A stretch of 64,000 bases of DNA from Candidatus Binatia bacterium (GCA_023150935.1 JAKLJW010000022.1:1-64000), one strand, 5' to 3'. Counted from the stretch's first letter, positions 1 to 9,134 are shown. Program-made: numbers and translations. The notes: generated by a model not told the origin, from the letters alone.

Positions 1-138
1 GAAGTGAACCTGGCGTTGTTCAATGCCAGACCGTTGGCGGAGGAGGCGGAGGAGGAATGAAGCAAGGGCTGTTGCCGAACGGGGTGGAGGTGGTGGAGGC
101 AGCGGACACGGTGATGGCGCGCGCCGGGCACGCTGGCG

Positions 139-390
139 TACATTCCAGCGGAGGCGGCGGCGCTGCGGGGGCTTGCCCGCGCGAATGAAGGGCTCACGCG
201 GGCGGTGGCGGCCCGGGGGAGGTCGCAGAAAGCGACCCTGGACCACGATGCGACGATTCCAGAGAGCCACCAGCAGGAGGCGTTGGCGCACTACAAGGGC
301 GGGCGTGGGTATCAGCCGGCGGCGGTCTACTGGGTGGAGCAGGATCTGGTGATTGCGGACGAGTTTCGCGACGGGAACGTCCCGGCGGCG
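139..390 (+). pseudogene. IS1380-type transposase fragment
   Basis: This is an internal piece of a DDE transposase of the IS1380 (transposase DDE group 1) type. The frame reads ATLDHDAT, then an ALAHYKGGRGYQP segment, then WVEQDLVIADEFRDGNVPA. These are hallmark strings of that family, including the catalytic-region DxDAT-like Asp. There is no start codon and no C-terminal half: homology stops near 390, where it collides with IS21 transposase sequence on the other strand. The region to its left (1-138) has several short frames (a stop at 58-60 overlaps an ATG at 57) and holds no gene I recognise. It is a dead remnant. Confidence 0.72.
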
Positions 391-1140
391 CCATCTCCGC
401 TGAGCAAGCTGTCGTAGGCACTCGCCGACGCGGCCTCGATCTCGTAGCCCGCCAGACTCTGCGGCACGCTCGTGCGCAGTGGTTTCGACTGGACCATCAG
501 CCGGCCGAGATCCAAGAGATCACTGCGGTTCGAGGCCAGTGCCGCTTCGACTGCCTGCGCCGCCACGTCTTCGCCGTGATCGACGACGGCGCCGAGCACG
601 CGCGCGAACACCCGAGCGGCCTCTCCGGTCCGTGGCTATCCACCAGCAGCCGACACAACGCCCCGTACGGCTCGCCCAGCTCGCTCAGCAGCTCGGCCGC
701 GACCTGGCGCACCGCCTGCGGCTTTTGCGCCAGCTCCGGCAGGTAGTGCCGATACCGGATTCGCTTCTCACCGAAGCGCTTGCGCTCGGCAATGCTGCGG
801 CCTTGCTGGTCACACCGCTGCCGACTTACCTGATCCAGTCGTGTCAGGAGCTTCGCGCCGATCGCTCGCAGAGACTCACCGCTGGGAATTGGCACCAGCT
901 CCTGCAAGCGGATCCCCTTGCCGCGGCTCTCGCGCTCACCGTCGACCTCCACTGTGACGTCGAAGAAGTCGACCTGGACTTCGTCCCCGGCTCGGTGCAC
1001 CAGCGGCACGTACGTCTCCGACTGCTGTCGTCGGCGCTCCCGCAACCAGTCTTGCACCAACGTCAGTTGGACCTTGCCTTGTGCCTGATCACATACACCT
1101 GATCCACTCTCAGCACCTCCGCTACCTCCTCCGAAATTTC
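391..1140 (-). pseudogene. istA: IS21-family IstA transposase, decayed
   Basis: On the minus strand the order matches IstA of IS21 elements. The N-terminal VLRVDQVYVIRHK lies near 1120. A segment with VPLVHRAGDEVQVDFF follows (start of the DDE core), then GKGIRLQELVPIP, and finally a C-terminal piece with FARVLGAVVDHGE and QSLAGYEIEAASASAYDSLL. The pieces lie in at least three frames, and most of the catalytic core between VQVDFF and GKGIRL is deleted. No IstB helper ATPase follows, because the sequence changes to IS1380-type material at about 390. The element cannot transpose by itself. Confidence 0.75.
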
Positions 1141-1170
1141 GTCCTCCCGGTTGGGTAGCAAGCTGCTGGG

Positions 1171-1218
1171 GGTGGGTCACTTGTTCAGCGTTGGGTGGGT
1201 CAGTTTCTTAGCGTTGCG
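1171..1218. repeat. IS21 subterminal direct repeats
   Basis: Two copies of a unit about 23 bp long begin at 1171 and 1194. Both start GGTGGGTCA and end AGCGTTG. Multiple subterminal repeats of this kind are normal at IS21-family ends and place the left terminus of the decayed element at about 1219-1225, directly against the truncated toxin gene. Confidence 0.6.
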
Positions 1219-1222
1219 TGCA

Positions 1223-1324
1223 CTAAAGAATATCGTCGAGAGCGGAGCGAATCCTGCGCTTCAAGTCCGGGTGGAGGCCGTGGATCAACGCCGCGACATC
1301 GTCAGGGACCTTCAACCGTCGCAT
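1223..1324 (-). pseudogene. RelE/ParE-type toxin, truncated by IS21
   Basis: This 33-codon frame reads MRRLKVPDDVAALIHGLHPD, then KRRIRSALDDIL and stop. It matches the N-terminal helical part of RelE/ParE-superfamily ribonuclease or gyrase toxins, which are normally 85-100 residues. All of the beta-sheet core with the active residues is missing. The stop falls at the inferred IS21 end, so insertion of that element probably cut the gene. It starts 15 nt after the stop of the Phd-type antitoxin, the usual antitoxin-toxin order. The product should be inactive. Confidence 0.6.
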
Positions 1325-1339
1325 GACCGGTCATCGGTT

Positions 1340-1633
1340 TCAGTCGGCGAACAGTTCGTCCAATGTGTAGAGCTTTGCTTTACCGCGCGTCAGGGCCCGG
1401 AGACCGCGCCGGATCTCGGCGACGAGATTCGCATCGGCACGCACCGTTGCCGTCTCCTTCCAGCTCTCGAGGTCGGCAGGATTCACCAACACCGCCGCGG
1501 CGCGGCCGTTACGGGTGATGACTATCTCCTCGTCGTGCCCCTCGACTATATCCGCCGCGCCCGTATGCGCGTCCGAGCGGTGGAGGCACTCATCGAAGCG
1601 GGGGACTTCGCCGACCCGCTCGCACAGCGCCAT
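1340..1633 (-). CDS. Phd/YefM-type antitoxin
   Basis: This 97-residue protein has a central EEIVITRNGRAAAVLVNP segment typical of Phd/YefM antitoxins, followed by DLES and a C-terminal EIRRGLRALTRGKAKLYTLD tail of the toxin-wrapping type. The first 26 residues (MALCERVGEVPRF...) do not look like the usual Phd N-terminus, so the 5' end may be mutated or the true start may differ. Such proteins bind their own promoter and neutralise the toxin encoded just downstream. Here the toxin is truncated, leaving this an orphan. It lies only 26 bp after the membrane-protein gene and may be co-transcribed with it. Confidence 0.65.
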   Translation of the reverse strand: MALCERVGEVPRFDECLHRSDAHTGAADIVEGHDEEIVITRNGRAAAVLVNPADLESWKETATVRADANLVAEIRRGLRALTRGKAKLYTLDELFAD

Positions 1634-1659
1634 TGGCGCTCCGGGCGCGCCCTTCGCCC

Positions 1660-2046
1660 TCAGAGGTTCCGCAGCAGCATGAGCCCGGCGACCGCGAAGA
1701 CGGCGATCACGATCGCGGCGTGCATGCGACCGTCGTGGGCGCGCGCGAAGAGGTCGTTCTGGCGCATGTAGTTGAAGTCGATGAGGCCGAGGAAGAGCAG
1801 CATTCCCGCCGCCACGAGCGCGAGATCGCGGCCGCGTTCGGGCTGAACGCGATCGAGGCCGGCGGAGAGCACGAGGAGTGCCGCCGCGACCAGATCGGGG
1901 AGCGGAAAGGCGCGCTCGTGCTCGGCAAACCCGGGCGGGCGCCAGGGCTCGTCGAAGCGGGCCCGTCCGAGCGTCAGCCAGAAGCCCACGATGCCGGCGG
2001 CCGCGACGAGCTGCGCGACGAGGACGACGGTGGCGAAGGAGACCAT
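1660..2046 (-). CDS. Small integral membrane protein
   Basis: This 128-residue protein has about four hydrophobic segments: residues 4-24, 52-67, 75-92 and 108-127. There are no cysteines or recognisable catalytic motif. I do not recognise the family. It begins 23 bp after the stop of the PLP decarboxylase gene on the same strand, so the two are probably one transcript. A role linked to that enzyme (for example metabolite handling at the inner membrane) is only a guess from position. Confidence 0.6.
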   Translation of the reverse strand: MVSFATVVLVAQLVAAAGIVGFWLTLGRARFDEPWRPPGFAEHERAFPLPDLVAAALLVLSAGLDRVQPERGRDLALVAAGMLLFLGLIDFNYMRQNDLFARAHDGRMHAAIVIAVFAVAGLMLLRNL

Positions 2047-2069
2047 GAGCCGGCGCTCCCCGCGAACGC

Positions 2070-3599
2070 TCAGGCCGAGCGGACGGATCGTGGCGCGGGA
2101 GCGGCGAGCCGCGCCGGGATGACGTCACGCGCGAAGACGTCCTCGACGCGCTCGGCGGTCTTTACGATCTCGGCCCGGTCGCCAGCGACGAGGACCGTCG
2201 CCGGGCGGGGCAGGGCGTTGAAGTTCGATGCCGAGGCTTCCTGGTAAGCCCCGGTGTCGAGAAAAGCCAGCACCTGTCCGGGGCGCAGCGCCGGAACCCG
2301 GGCGCTCGGTGCGAGACGATCCGCTCCGCAGGAATGGCCGACGATCTCGGCGGTCATGGTCGCCGGGGCGTCGACGGCGTCCGCCACCACGACGTCGTAA
2401 CGATTGGCCTCCATCGTCCCGCAGGCCAGGAAGAACTCGGTGGTATCGGTAAGCACCCAGGCGAGCGGGATGGGCTCGGTCTGCCGCTTCACCACCTTCA
2501 CGCGGGTGAGATGGAGGCCGCAATCGCCGTAGAGACCTCGCCCGGGCTCGGCTTGCAGGCGCACGCCCCGCGGGGACACGCCGCGGGCTTGCAGGCGCTC
2601 GCGGAGCGCCGCCGTGATGGTGGCGGCGTAGTCCTCGATGCTGGGCGCCAGCGGGCGCGGCGGGTGCTCCTGGAGAAGCGCTCCCGTGAGTCGCGCGAGC
2701 GCTGCGTGGTAGGCGGTTACCCCGAGCGCACGCAGCGCGGTCAGCACCGGGAACCCCACGAGCGAGGCCAGGAACTCCCCCCGTTCCAGCATGCGCGAGT
2801 GCGGGTCACGCGGTGCCGCCATGCCGCCGCCGACATCGAGCTCGGCGGGACGCCATCCGCCCCACGCGTCGCAGAGGTCGGCGACCAGATCGGCGAAGTG
2901 CCGCATGAGGCCGCGCCAGTACCACAGGCTCGCCGCGTGCCGTCCGGCGTGAAGGTGCAAGCCGACGAGCTCGACGTGCGGCAGCGCGAGCGCGCGCCGG
3001 CCCAGGTCGACCAGGTATTCGCGGGGGATGCCCGACTTGTAGACCTGGAATCCGAGGTCGATCGGAATCAGGAGCCGGGCGAAATCCGTCGGCTTCCAGA
3101 GGCTCGGGAGTGGAGGCTTGACCCGCAGGCGGATGCGGGCGCGCCGGCCGAGTGTCGCGGCGACCTCCTCGATGGTGTCGATTTCGTCCAGGTCCTCGAC
3201 CGTGATGCGGACGCCCGCGGCGACGCAGTTGGCGAGGTGCTCGCGAGACTTGCCACCGCCGTTAACGGAGACGCGCTCCGGATCCACCCCCGTGGTCATC
3301 ACGCCGGCGAGCTCTCCGGGCGAGTAGACGTCGGCCCCGGCGCCCTCGGCGCTCAAGATGCGGCGCGCCGCGAGGGAGAGGTTAGCCTTGAAGGCGGGCA
3401 GCACGTCGACCGGGCCATCGGGCCAACCGGCGGCGAGGGCGTCGCGATAGCGCCGATAGTTCTCGCGGAGTTGGGTCTCCGAGAGGACGAACAGCGGCGA
3501 GCCGAAGCGCTCCACCAGGTCGGCGGCACGCAGGTCGTCGACACAGAGATGGCCGTCGCGAACGCTCAGGCACCGGCTCGCGGCAATGCGTTCTCGCAT
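2070..3599 (-). CDS. PLP-dependent decarboxylase, LysA/ornithine decarboxylase fold III
   Basis: This 509-residue protein belongs to the Orn/DAP/Arg decarboxylase 2 superfamily (alanine-racemase fold type III). PAFKANLS at about 69-76 carries the PLP lysine (K71). LHAGRH and DVGGGM, which lie in the substrate and PLP-phosphate regions, follow in order, and HSCGADRLAP with GAYQEASASNFN near the C-terminus form the second active-site half. The C-terminal Cys-containing segment matches the family's substrate-binding CxGxD-like region but in altered form, so substrate identity is uncertain. It is longer than typical LysA (about 420 residues). It probably leads a transcript with the small membrane protein and the antitoxin. 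Confidence 0.82.
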   Translation of the reverse strand: MRERIAASRCLSVRDGHLCVDDLRAADLVERFGSPLFVLSETQLRENYRRYRDALAAGWPDGPVDVLPAFKANLSLAARRILSAEGAGADVYSPGELAGVMTTGVDPERVSVNGGGKSREHLANCVAAGVRITVEDLDEIDTIEEVAATLGRRARIRLRVKPPLPSLWKPTDFARLLIPIDLGFQVYKSGIPREYLVDLGRRALALPHVELVGLHLHAGRHAASLWYWRGLMRHFADLVADLCDAWGGWRPAELDVGGGMAAPRDPHSRMLERGEFLASLVGFPVLTALRALGVTAYHAALARLTGALLQEHPPRPLAPSIEDYAATITAALRERLQARGVSPRGVRLQAEPGRGLYGDCGLHLTRVKVVKRQTEPIPLAWVLTDTTEFFLACGTMEANRYDVVVADAVDAPATMTAEIVGHSCGADRLAPSARVPALRPGQVLAFLDTGAYQEASASNFNALPRPATVLVAGDRAEIVKTAERVEDVFARDVIPARLAAPAPRSVRSA

Positions 3600-3768
3600 G
3601 GCGCGGCACTGTACTCTCTTCCCGCGCCCGGCGCCAACCGAGTCGTGCCCGGCGGGCCCCGCACCGTGATCGATTCATGGGTCGGTGGAACATCCACTCA
3701 CGCGGGAGCAGTGTCCGGCACCCCTTCTCTAAAATCTTCTTCGAGATCTCGGCAGCGGGTCGTTACCC

Positions 3769-3842
3769 GGTCGGAATCGGGACCGCTATCGACATCGGGA
3801 TCGAATTGCGCCGCGGGCCGAGAGCGATTCCGATACCGACCC
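3769..3842. repeat. Inverted hexamer-based repeat
   Basis: The gap 3600-3993 contains no gene. In it, GGTCGGAATCGG (3769-3780) is answered by CGATTCCGATACCGACC (ending at 3842), forming an imperfect hairpin. The unit (GATTCC/GATACC hexamers) recurs in the accessory island near 40.8 and 41.7 kb, which marks it as a dispersed repeat of this genome rather than a local promoter element. Confidence 0.5.
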
Positions 3843-3963
3843 CAGGCCGACTCGGTCGCCCCGCGCCATCTGCGCCCCGCCCCGGCCGAGGCGAAGGATC
3901 GTCCGAATTGTCGCACCGTTCCCGAATGGAGTCCCCCGATTGACTCGGGTCGGTCCTCCGGTA

Positions 3964-3994
3964 AACGTCGTTCAGCAGGTTGAACGACGTTCAA
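3964..3994. promoter_or_regulatory. TetR operator overlapping the efflux operon start
   Basis: AACGTCGTTCA and TGAACGACGTT form a perfect 11-bp inverted repeat separated by 6 bp. The right arm is itself part of the palindrome TTGAACGACGTTCAA, whose last base is the first base of the regulator's ATG. A palindrome of this size directly at the start of a TetR gene is the expected site for autorepression of the downstream pump operon. Confidence 0.7.
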
Positions 3995-4680
3995 TGACGG
4001 CGCTGGTACACAGGAAGGGGCATGCCGAGCGGCTCGATCGGGGGCGGGCCGAGATGCGGGAGCGGATCTGTGCCGCGGCGATGCGACTGTTCCTGGAAGA
4101 CGGATTCGAGCAGACGTCGATGCGGCGGATCGCCGCCGCCATCGGCTACAGCCCCGGTGCCATCTACTCGTACTTCGAGGACAAGGACGAGATTCTCTAC
4201 GCGCTGCACATCGAAGGGTTCGGGAAGCTGCGTGAGGCTCTGCAGGTCATCGATCCGGCATTGCCGGCACGCGAGCGCCTGCGGCTCGGGGGCGAGGCGT
4301 ACCTGCGCTTCGCCTTCGAGCATCCCGAGTACTACGACTTGATGTTCATCACCTCGCACACCGTCGCGCGTATCCGCGAGCAGGAACGCTGGGACGTCGG
4401 CTGGGACACGTACGATTTCCTTCGCGACCTCGTCCGCGCCGCGATGGCCGACGGGGTGTTGCCGGCCGGCGATCTCGAGGCGGCGACGTTCGCCATGTGG
4501 GCGAGCATGCACGGCATCGCCGCCCTCGTCATCCGCGGCCGGTGTCCGATGATTCCGCAAGCCGACGTCGGCGCCGTGGTCGCCAGCGCCTTCGCATGGC
4601 AGCAGGCGCGCCTGACGCGCCCGACCGTTGCCCGGCGGCGGCCGGCGGCCCGGCGCAGTGTAAAGAGGGTCAGAAAATGA
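3994..4680 (+). CDS. TetR/AcrR-family transcriptional repressor
   Basis: This 228-residue repressor carries an N-terminal helix-turn-helix. RERICAAAMRLFLEDGF is helix 1, SMRRIAAAIGYSPGAIYSYF is the HTH with the recognition helix, and DKDEILYAL follows; the rest is an all-helical ligand-binding domain. I chose the ATG at 3994 because the upstream in-frame extension runs through the operator palindrome. Its stop (4678-4680) overlaps the ATG of the membrane fusion protein, so it is the first gene of the pump operon. It presumably represses the operon until a pump substrate binds. The basic tail (RRRPAARRSVKRVRK) is unusual for the family. Confidence 0.85.
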   Translation: MTALVHRKGHAERLDRGRAEMRERICAAAMRLFLEDGFEQTSMRRIAAAIGYSPGAIYSYFEDKDEILYALHIEGFGKLREALQVIDPALPARERLRLGGEAYLRFAFEHPEYYDLMFITSHTVARIREQERWDVGWDTYDFLRDLVRAAMADGVLPAGDLEAATFAMWASMHGIAALVIRGRCPMIPQADVGAVVASAFAWQQARLTRPTVARRRPAARRSVKRVRK

Positions 4681-5759
4681 TGCATTCGATCCGTTCGGGG
4701 GCGCCGCTGATGGCGCTCGTGGCGCTGTCCATGTCTGGCTGCGGCCCGCGCACGGTCGCCTCGGTGCGGTCGGGCGACGAGGTGGAAGCGCGCGCCGTGC
4801 GGCTGGCGTCGGTGGTGCGCACCGAGGCCGCGGAGCCGATCCGCGCGGCCGGCCTGTTGCTCGGCAAGGAAGAGTCGCGCCTGTCCTTCAAGGTTGGCGG
4901 GGTCGTGCAGGAGGTGCTGGTCGACGAGGGCGCACGCGTTACCGCCGGCGCGCTCCTTGCGACGCTGCGGCCCGAGGAGGTCGTGGGCCGGGTTACCCAG
5001 GCCCATCGCGCCTTCGAGAAGGCGCAACGCGACCTCGACCGCCTCGATCGTCTGCACGATATGGGGATCGTCGCTACCGGCAACCTCGACGACGCTCGCA
5101 CGCAGCGCGACGTGGCACGCGCGGCCCTCGACGTGGCACGTTTCGACGCGCAGTACGCCTCGATCCACGCGCCGGCAGACGGTGTCGTCCTCGAACGGCT
5201 GGCCGAGCCCGCCGAGCTGGTGTCGCCGGGCACGCCGGTGCTGCGCTTCAAGACGGCCACCGAGGGCTGGGTGGTGCGGGTCGGCCTGCCGGACCGCGAC
5301 GTCGTCCGGGTCCAGCTCGGCGACGCGGCGATGGTGACCTCGCAGGCCTACCCGGGGCGCCACTTCGGCGGCCGGGTGACGCAGATCGCCGGGGCGGCCG
5401 CGCCGGCCACCGGAACTTTCGATCTCGAAGTGGCGGTCGATCCCGACGGCGCCACGTTCTATTCCGGCCTGTACGTAGCGATCGACGTCGAGCCGACCCG
5501 GCGCGAGCCCGTGGCGATCGTGCCCGTCGACGCCTTTCTCGAAGGAAACGGCGACCGCGGGATCGTGCTCGCCCTGGCGGCGGACGGCAAGACCGCGCGC
5601 CGCGTGCCGGTGCAGGTCGCCTTCCTCGACGGCGATCGCGTCGCGTTGCGCGCCGGCCTCGACGGGATCGACCGGGTCGTCACCGACGGCGCCGCCTGGC
5701 TGCGCGAGGGTGCCCCCGTGCGCGTGCTGCCGCCCAACGGCGAAGCGGCGAAGCCATGA
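4677..5759 (+). CDS. RND efflux membrane fusion lipoprotein (HlyD/AcrA family)
   Basis: This 360-residue periplasmic adaptor links the inner-membrane RND pump to an outer-membrane channel. A lipobox SMSGC with acylated C22 ends the signal peptide. Next come a biotinyl-lipoyl-like half motif (SFKVGGVVQEVLVDEGARV), a short alpha hairpin rich in R/D/A, the second lipoyl half (IHAPADGVVLERL), and beta-barrel and membrane-proximal domains. It overlaps the TetR gene by ATGA at 4677 and the RND gene by ATGA at 5756, implying translational coupling. No outer-membrane factor gene (TolC type) is nearby, so it presumably shares a TolC encoded elsewhere. Confidence 0.87.
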   Translation: MMHSIRSGAPLMALVALSMSGCGPRTVASVRSGDEVEARAVRLASVVRTEAAEPIRAAGLLLGKEESRLSFKVGGVVQEVLVDEGARVTAGALLATLRPEEVVGRVTQAHRAFEKAQRDLDRLDRLHDMGIVATGNLDDARTQRDVARAALDVARFDAQYASIHAPADGVVLERLAEPAELVSPGTPVLRFKTATEGWVVRVGLPDRDVVRVQLGDAAMVTSQAYPGRHFGGRVTQIAGAAAPATGTFDLEVAVDPDGATFYSGLYVAIDVEPTRREPVAIVPVDAFLEGNGDRGIVLALAADGKTARRVPVQVAFLDGDRVALRAGLDGIDRVVTDGAAWLREGAPVRVLPPNGEAAKP

Positions 5760-8700
5760 ACCTTGCCGCCTTCGCGGTCCGGCGCCCGCAACTGACGCTG
5801 GTGCTGTTCGCGATGCTGGCCACGATCGGCCTGCATTCGCTGCTGAACATCCCGCGTGCCGAAGACCCCAGCTTTCCCATCCCGACGTTCGTCGTCACCG
5901 CCATCTTCCCGGGCGCCAGCGCCTACGACGTCGAACAACTCGTCGTCGATCCGCTCGAGGACCGCTACCTGGAGCTGGACGACGTCGACGATGTGAAGTC
6001 CCGCAGCGAGGACGGCCTTGCCGTCATTGTTATCGACTTCGAGGCCGGTGCCGATCCGGAACGTAAGTACGAGGAAGTGATCCGCGAGACGAATGTGACA
6101 CGGCCGGAACTCCCCGAAGGCCTCGCTCGTCTCGAGGTCAAGAAGGTCCAGGCGCACAACGTAGCCATTCTGCAGTTTGCGCTGCTGTCCGAGGATGCCC
6201 CCTGGCGGCAGCTCGAACGGGAGGCCGAGCGCCTGCAGGACCGCCTCGAGACGGTACCCGGCGTCAAGAAGGTCAGGACGTGGGCGTATCCGGAGGCGCA
6301 GGTCCGCGTCGAGATCGACCCGGCGCGCCCGATCCCCGTGACGCGCGTGCTCCAGGCCCTGCGGGGCGACTCCGCGACGATTCCCGGCGGCGGCGTGGAC
6401 ATCGGCAGCCGGCGCTTCAACGTCGACACGGGCGGTGCGTTCGCGTCGGTGGAGGACGTTGCCGACGTGGTGATCGCGACGGACGGGGCCCGTCTGGTGC
6501 GCCTTGGCGACGTCGCCCGCGTCGGCTGGGGGAACGCCGAAGAGTCCTACATTGGCCGTGTCGACGGGCGCCGCGCGGTGTTCGTGACCGTCGAGCAGCG
6601 CGACCTGCAGAACATCTTCGCGGTGCGGGACGCGGTGCTGCGTCAGGTGGACGCATTTGGTGCCGACCTGCCGGCCGGCGTGCAGATCGAGCTGGTCCAC
6701 GACCAGTCGACGAGTGTGGCGCACCGGCTGCACGGGCTGGGGCGGGACTTCGTGCTCGCCATCGCGCTGGTACTGGTGACTTTGCTGCCGCTCGGTATCC
6801 GCGCTGCGTCGATCGTCATGGTGTCCATTCCGCTGTCGCTGGCGATCGGGGTGGCGCTGCTCCACGCCACGGGGTTCTCGATCAACCAGCTCAGCATCGT
6901 CGGGTTCGTGATCGCGCTTGGCCTGCTGGTGGACGACTCCATCGTCGTCACCGAGAACGTCACGCGGTTTCTCCGCCTCGGCTACTCGCGGGCAAGAGCG
7001 GCGGTCGAGGCGACGCGCCAGATCGGCGTCGCCGTGCTCGGCTGCACCGCCACGCTCATGCTGGCTTTCCTGCCGCTGCTGGCGCTGCCCGGCGGATCGG
7101 GGCAGTTTGCGCGCAGCCTGCCGCTGGCCGTGCTTTTCACGATCGGCGCATCGCTGGTCGTGTCGCTGACCATCATCCCCTTCCTGGCGAGTGTCGTGCT
7201 GCGCGAGCAGGGTCCGGAGGGCAACGCCGTCTTCCGTGCCATGCACCACGGCATCGAGCGGGTATACCGGCCCCTGCTGCGCGTCGCTCTTGCCTGGCCG
7301 CGCACGACCGTGGCCGTCTCCGCGGTCGTGAGTGTGGCGGCGCTGGCGATCGTGCCGACGGTGGGCTTCAGCCTGTTCCCGAAGGCCGACGTGCCGCAGT
7401 TCCTGGTGGCGATCGAAACGCCGCAGGGGAGCTCGCTCGCCGAGACTGACGCGGCGGCGCGATTTGCCGAGGCGGTGCTCGCGCGTCACCCGGAAGTGAA
7501 GCGGGTGATCGCCAACGTCGGGCGCGGTAACCCGCAGATCTTCTACAACGCGCTGCCGGCCGAGGAAAAGAGCAATGTCGGCGAGTTGTTCGTGCTATTG
7601 CGCGAGTATGCGCCCCAGCGCACGCCGGCACTGCTCAACGAGATCCGCGCGGAGCTGGCGGCGTACCCGCGGGCGCGGCTCTGGGTGAAGGAGTTCCAGA
7701 ACGGTCCGCCGGTCGATGCGTTGCTCGCCATTCGCGTCTTCGCCCCGGATCTCGACCAGTTGCGGCAGCTAGCCGAACGGGTGGAGGGGGCGATCGAGGC
7801 GACGGACGGGACGCGGTACGTGAACAACCCCCTGCGCGTGGCGAAGACCGATCTCGCCGTGCGCGTCGACGCCGCGCAGGCCGGCCGCTTCGGCATTCCC
7901 GAGAGCGAGGTGCAGAGCGCCGTCCGCCTGGCGATTGCCGGCGTCAAGGCGGGAACTCTGCGCGACAGCCGGGGCGAAGAGTACGACGTGCGCGTCACCC
8001 TGCCGCAGGGGGCACGGCCGACGCTGGCGGCGTTGGATCGGTTGCGGATTGCGACGTCGAACGGCGTCCCGCCGCCGCTGCGGCAGCTCGCCGTACTCGA
8101 GCTCGACTCCGCGCCGCCGCGCATCGACCACCACGACAAGCTGCGCAGCGTTACGGTCTCCGCCGACGTGCGCCTCGGCTACAATACGGACCGGGTGACG
8201 CGGCAGGTCATGGCGAGGCTGGCGGACATGCCGTGGCCGGCGGCGACGCGATGGGAGCCGGCGGGCGAGTACGAGGCCGCCGACGAGAGCTTCGGCGGCC
8301 TCGGCACGGCGTTCCTCGTCGCGGCGTTCGGCATCCTCGCCGTCCTCGTGCTCGAGTTCCGGACGTTCAAGAGCACGCTGATCGTCGCCAGCGTCATCCC
8401 GCTCGGCGTCATGGGTGGCCTGGTGGCCCTGCTGCTCGTCGGTTACTCGCTTTCGTTCACGGCGGCGATCGGCTTCATCGCGTTGATCGGCATCGAGGTG
8501 AAGAACTCGATCCTGCTCGTCGACTTCACCGACCAGTTGCGGGCGCAGGGGGTCGGCCTCGACGAGGCCATCGAGCGCGCCGGGCAGGCGCGCTTCTTTC
8601 CGATCCTGCTGACGACACTCACGGCGCTCGGCGGCATGCTGCCGCTGGCGCTGGAGCAGTCGCCGCTCTATTCGCCGCTCGCCGTCGTGATCATGGGCGG

Positions 8701-8812
8701 CTTGATCAGCTCGACGGTGCTGGCGCGGCTGGTGACGCCAGTCCTGTACAAGCTGCTCGAGCCGGTGGTGGAGATGGCAGCGGACGAAGTGACGCCGGGC
8801 CAGCCGGCGTGA
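5756..8812 (+). CDS. RND multidrug efflux permease (AcrB/MdtB type)
   Basis: This 1018-residue permease is the normal length for an HAE1/HME-like RND pump. It has an N-terminal TM helix at 9-28, a large porter domain, and a TM bundle with GLLVDDSIVVTENV, where D393-D394 are the proton-relay pair of TM4. A second porter domain follows, and a final TM bundle contains FIALIGIEVKNSILLVDF. It extrudes lipophilic compounds from inner leaflet or periplasm using proton flow, with the adaptor encoded immediately upstream. The VRRPQLTLVLFAMLATIG start is typical for the family. Drug-versus-metal specificity cannot be read from the sequence. Confidence 0.92.
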   Translation: MNLAAFAVRRPQLTLVLFAMLATIGLHSLLNIPRAEDPSFPIPTFVVTAIFPGASAYDVEQLVVDPLEDRYLELDDVDDVKSRSEDGLAVIVIDFEAGADPERKYEEVIRETNVTRPELPEGLARLEVKKVQAHNVAILQFALLSEDAPWRQLEREAERLQDRLETVPGVKKVRTWAYPEAQVRVEIDPARPIPVTRVLQALRGDSATIPGGGVDIGSRRFNVDTGGAFASVEDVADVVIATDGARLVRLGDVARVGWGNAEESYIGRVDGRRAVFVTVEQRDLQNIFAVRDAVLRQVDAFGADLPAGVQIELVHDQSTSVAHRLHGLGRDFVLAIALVLVTLLPLGIRAASIVMVSIPLSLAIGVALLHATGFSINQLSIVGFVIALGLLVDDSIVVTENVTRFLRLGYSRARAAVEATRQIGVAVLGCTATLMLAFLPLLALPGGSGQFARSLPLAVLFTIGASLVVSLTIIPFLASVVLREQGPEGNAVFRAMHHGIERVYRPLLRVALAWPRTTVAVSAVVSVAALAIVPTVGFSLFPKADVPQFLVAIETPQGSSLAETDAAARFAEAVLARHPEVKRVIANVGRGNPQIFYNALPAEEKSNVGELFVLLREYAPQRTPALLNEIRAELAAYPRARLWVKEFQNGPPVDALLAIRVFAPDLDQLRQLAERVEGAIEATDGTRYVNNPLRVAKTDLAVRVDAAQAGRFGIPESEVQSAVRLAIAGVKAGTLRDSRGEEYDVRVTLPQGARPTLAALDRLRIATSNGVPPPLRQLAVLELDSAPPRIDHHDKLRSVTVSADVRLGYNTDRVTRQVMARLADMPWPAATRWEPAGEYEAADESFGGLGTAFLVAAFGILAVLVLEFRTFKSTLIVASVIPLGVMGGLVALLLVGYSLSFTAAIGFIALIGIEVKNSILLVDFTDQLRAQGVGLDEAIERAGQARFFPILLTTLTALGGMLPLALEQSPLYSPLAVVIMGGLISSTVLARLVTPVLYKLLEPVVEMAADEVTPGQPA

Positions 8813-9134
8813 CCGGCGGCCGATGCGTTTCAGCCTGAGCACGATCCTCGCGTGCCCGGCCGAGCGGGAGGCCCGGAAGCGCTTGCCGCCCCGGCAACGG
8901 GTGACGGAGGGACGGGGTGAGCAGACGGCTTCGGCGAAGCAACGGGTTTTCTCTCGGCGCCCCAGGGCGGGCCTCCTGAGGGGCCGCACCCCGCCGCCGC
9001 TCATCGTGAGGTGCGCCGCCGGGGGCGGGCCGCCGGAGGCACCCCCGGGAGGTTGGAAATCCACCGATTGCGGATTGCGGAGAGTCTGCCATGTCGACAG
9101 GGTGCCGCTTACGCGGGCGGAGGTGCCACGCGCC
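8813..9134. other. Intergenic, no convincing gene
   Basis: This is a GC-rich stretch with open frames in several phases but no domain, good start or RBS. It contains the short direct repeat GATTGCGGATTGCGG at 9066-9080. A frame running in from the four-helix remnant has no recognisable protein upstream of 9135. Confidence 0.4.

Noticed and set aside
2334-3983. A 549-codon plus-strand frame opposite the decarboxylase
   Set aside because: No domain or RBS; it runs antisense through a clear PLP enzyme and across the following hairpin.
5459-7489. A 676-codon open frame on the minus strand opposite the efflux genes
   Set aside because: It mirrors the high-GC third positions of the RND genes and has His/Arg/Gln-rich composition without domains; the RND and HlyD products on the plus strand are unambiguous.
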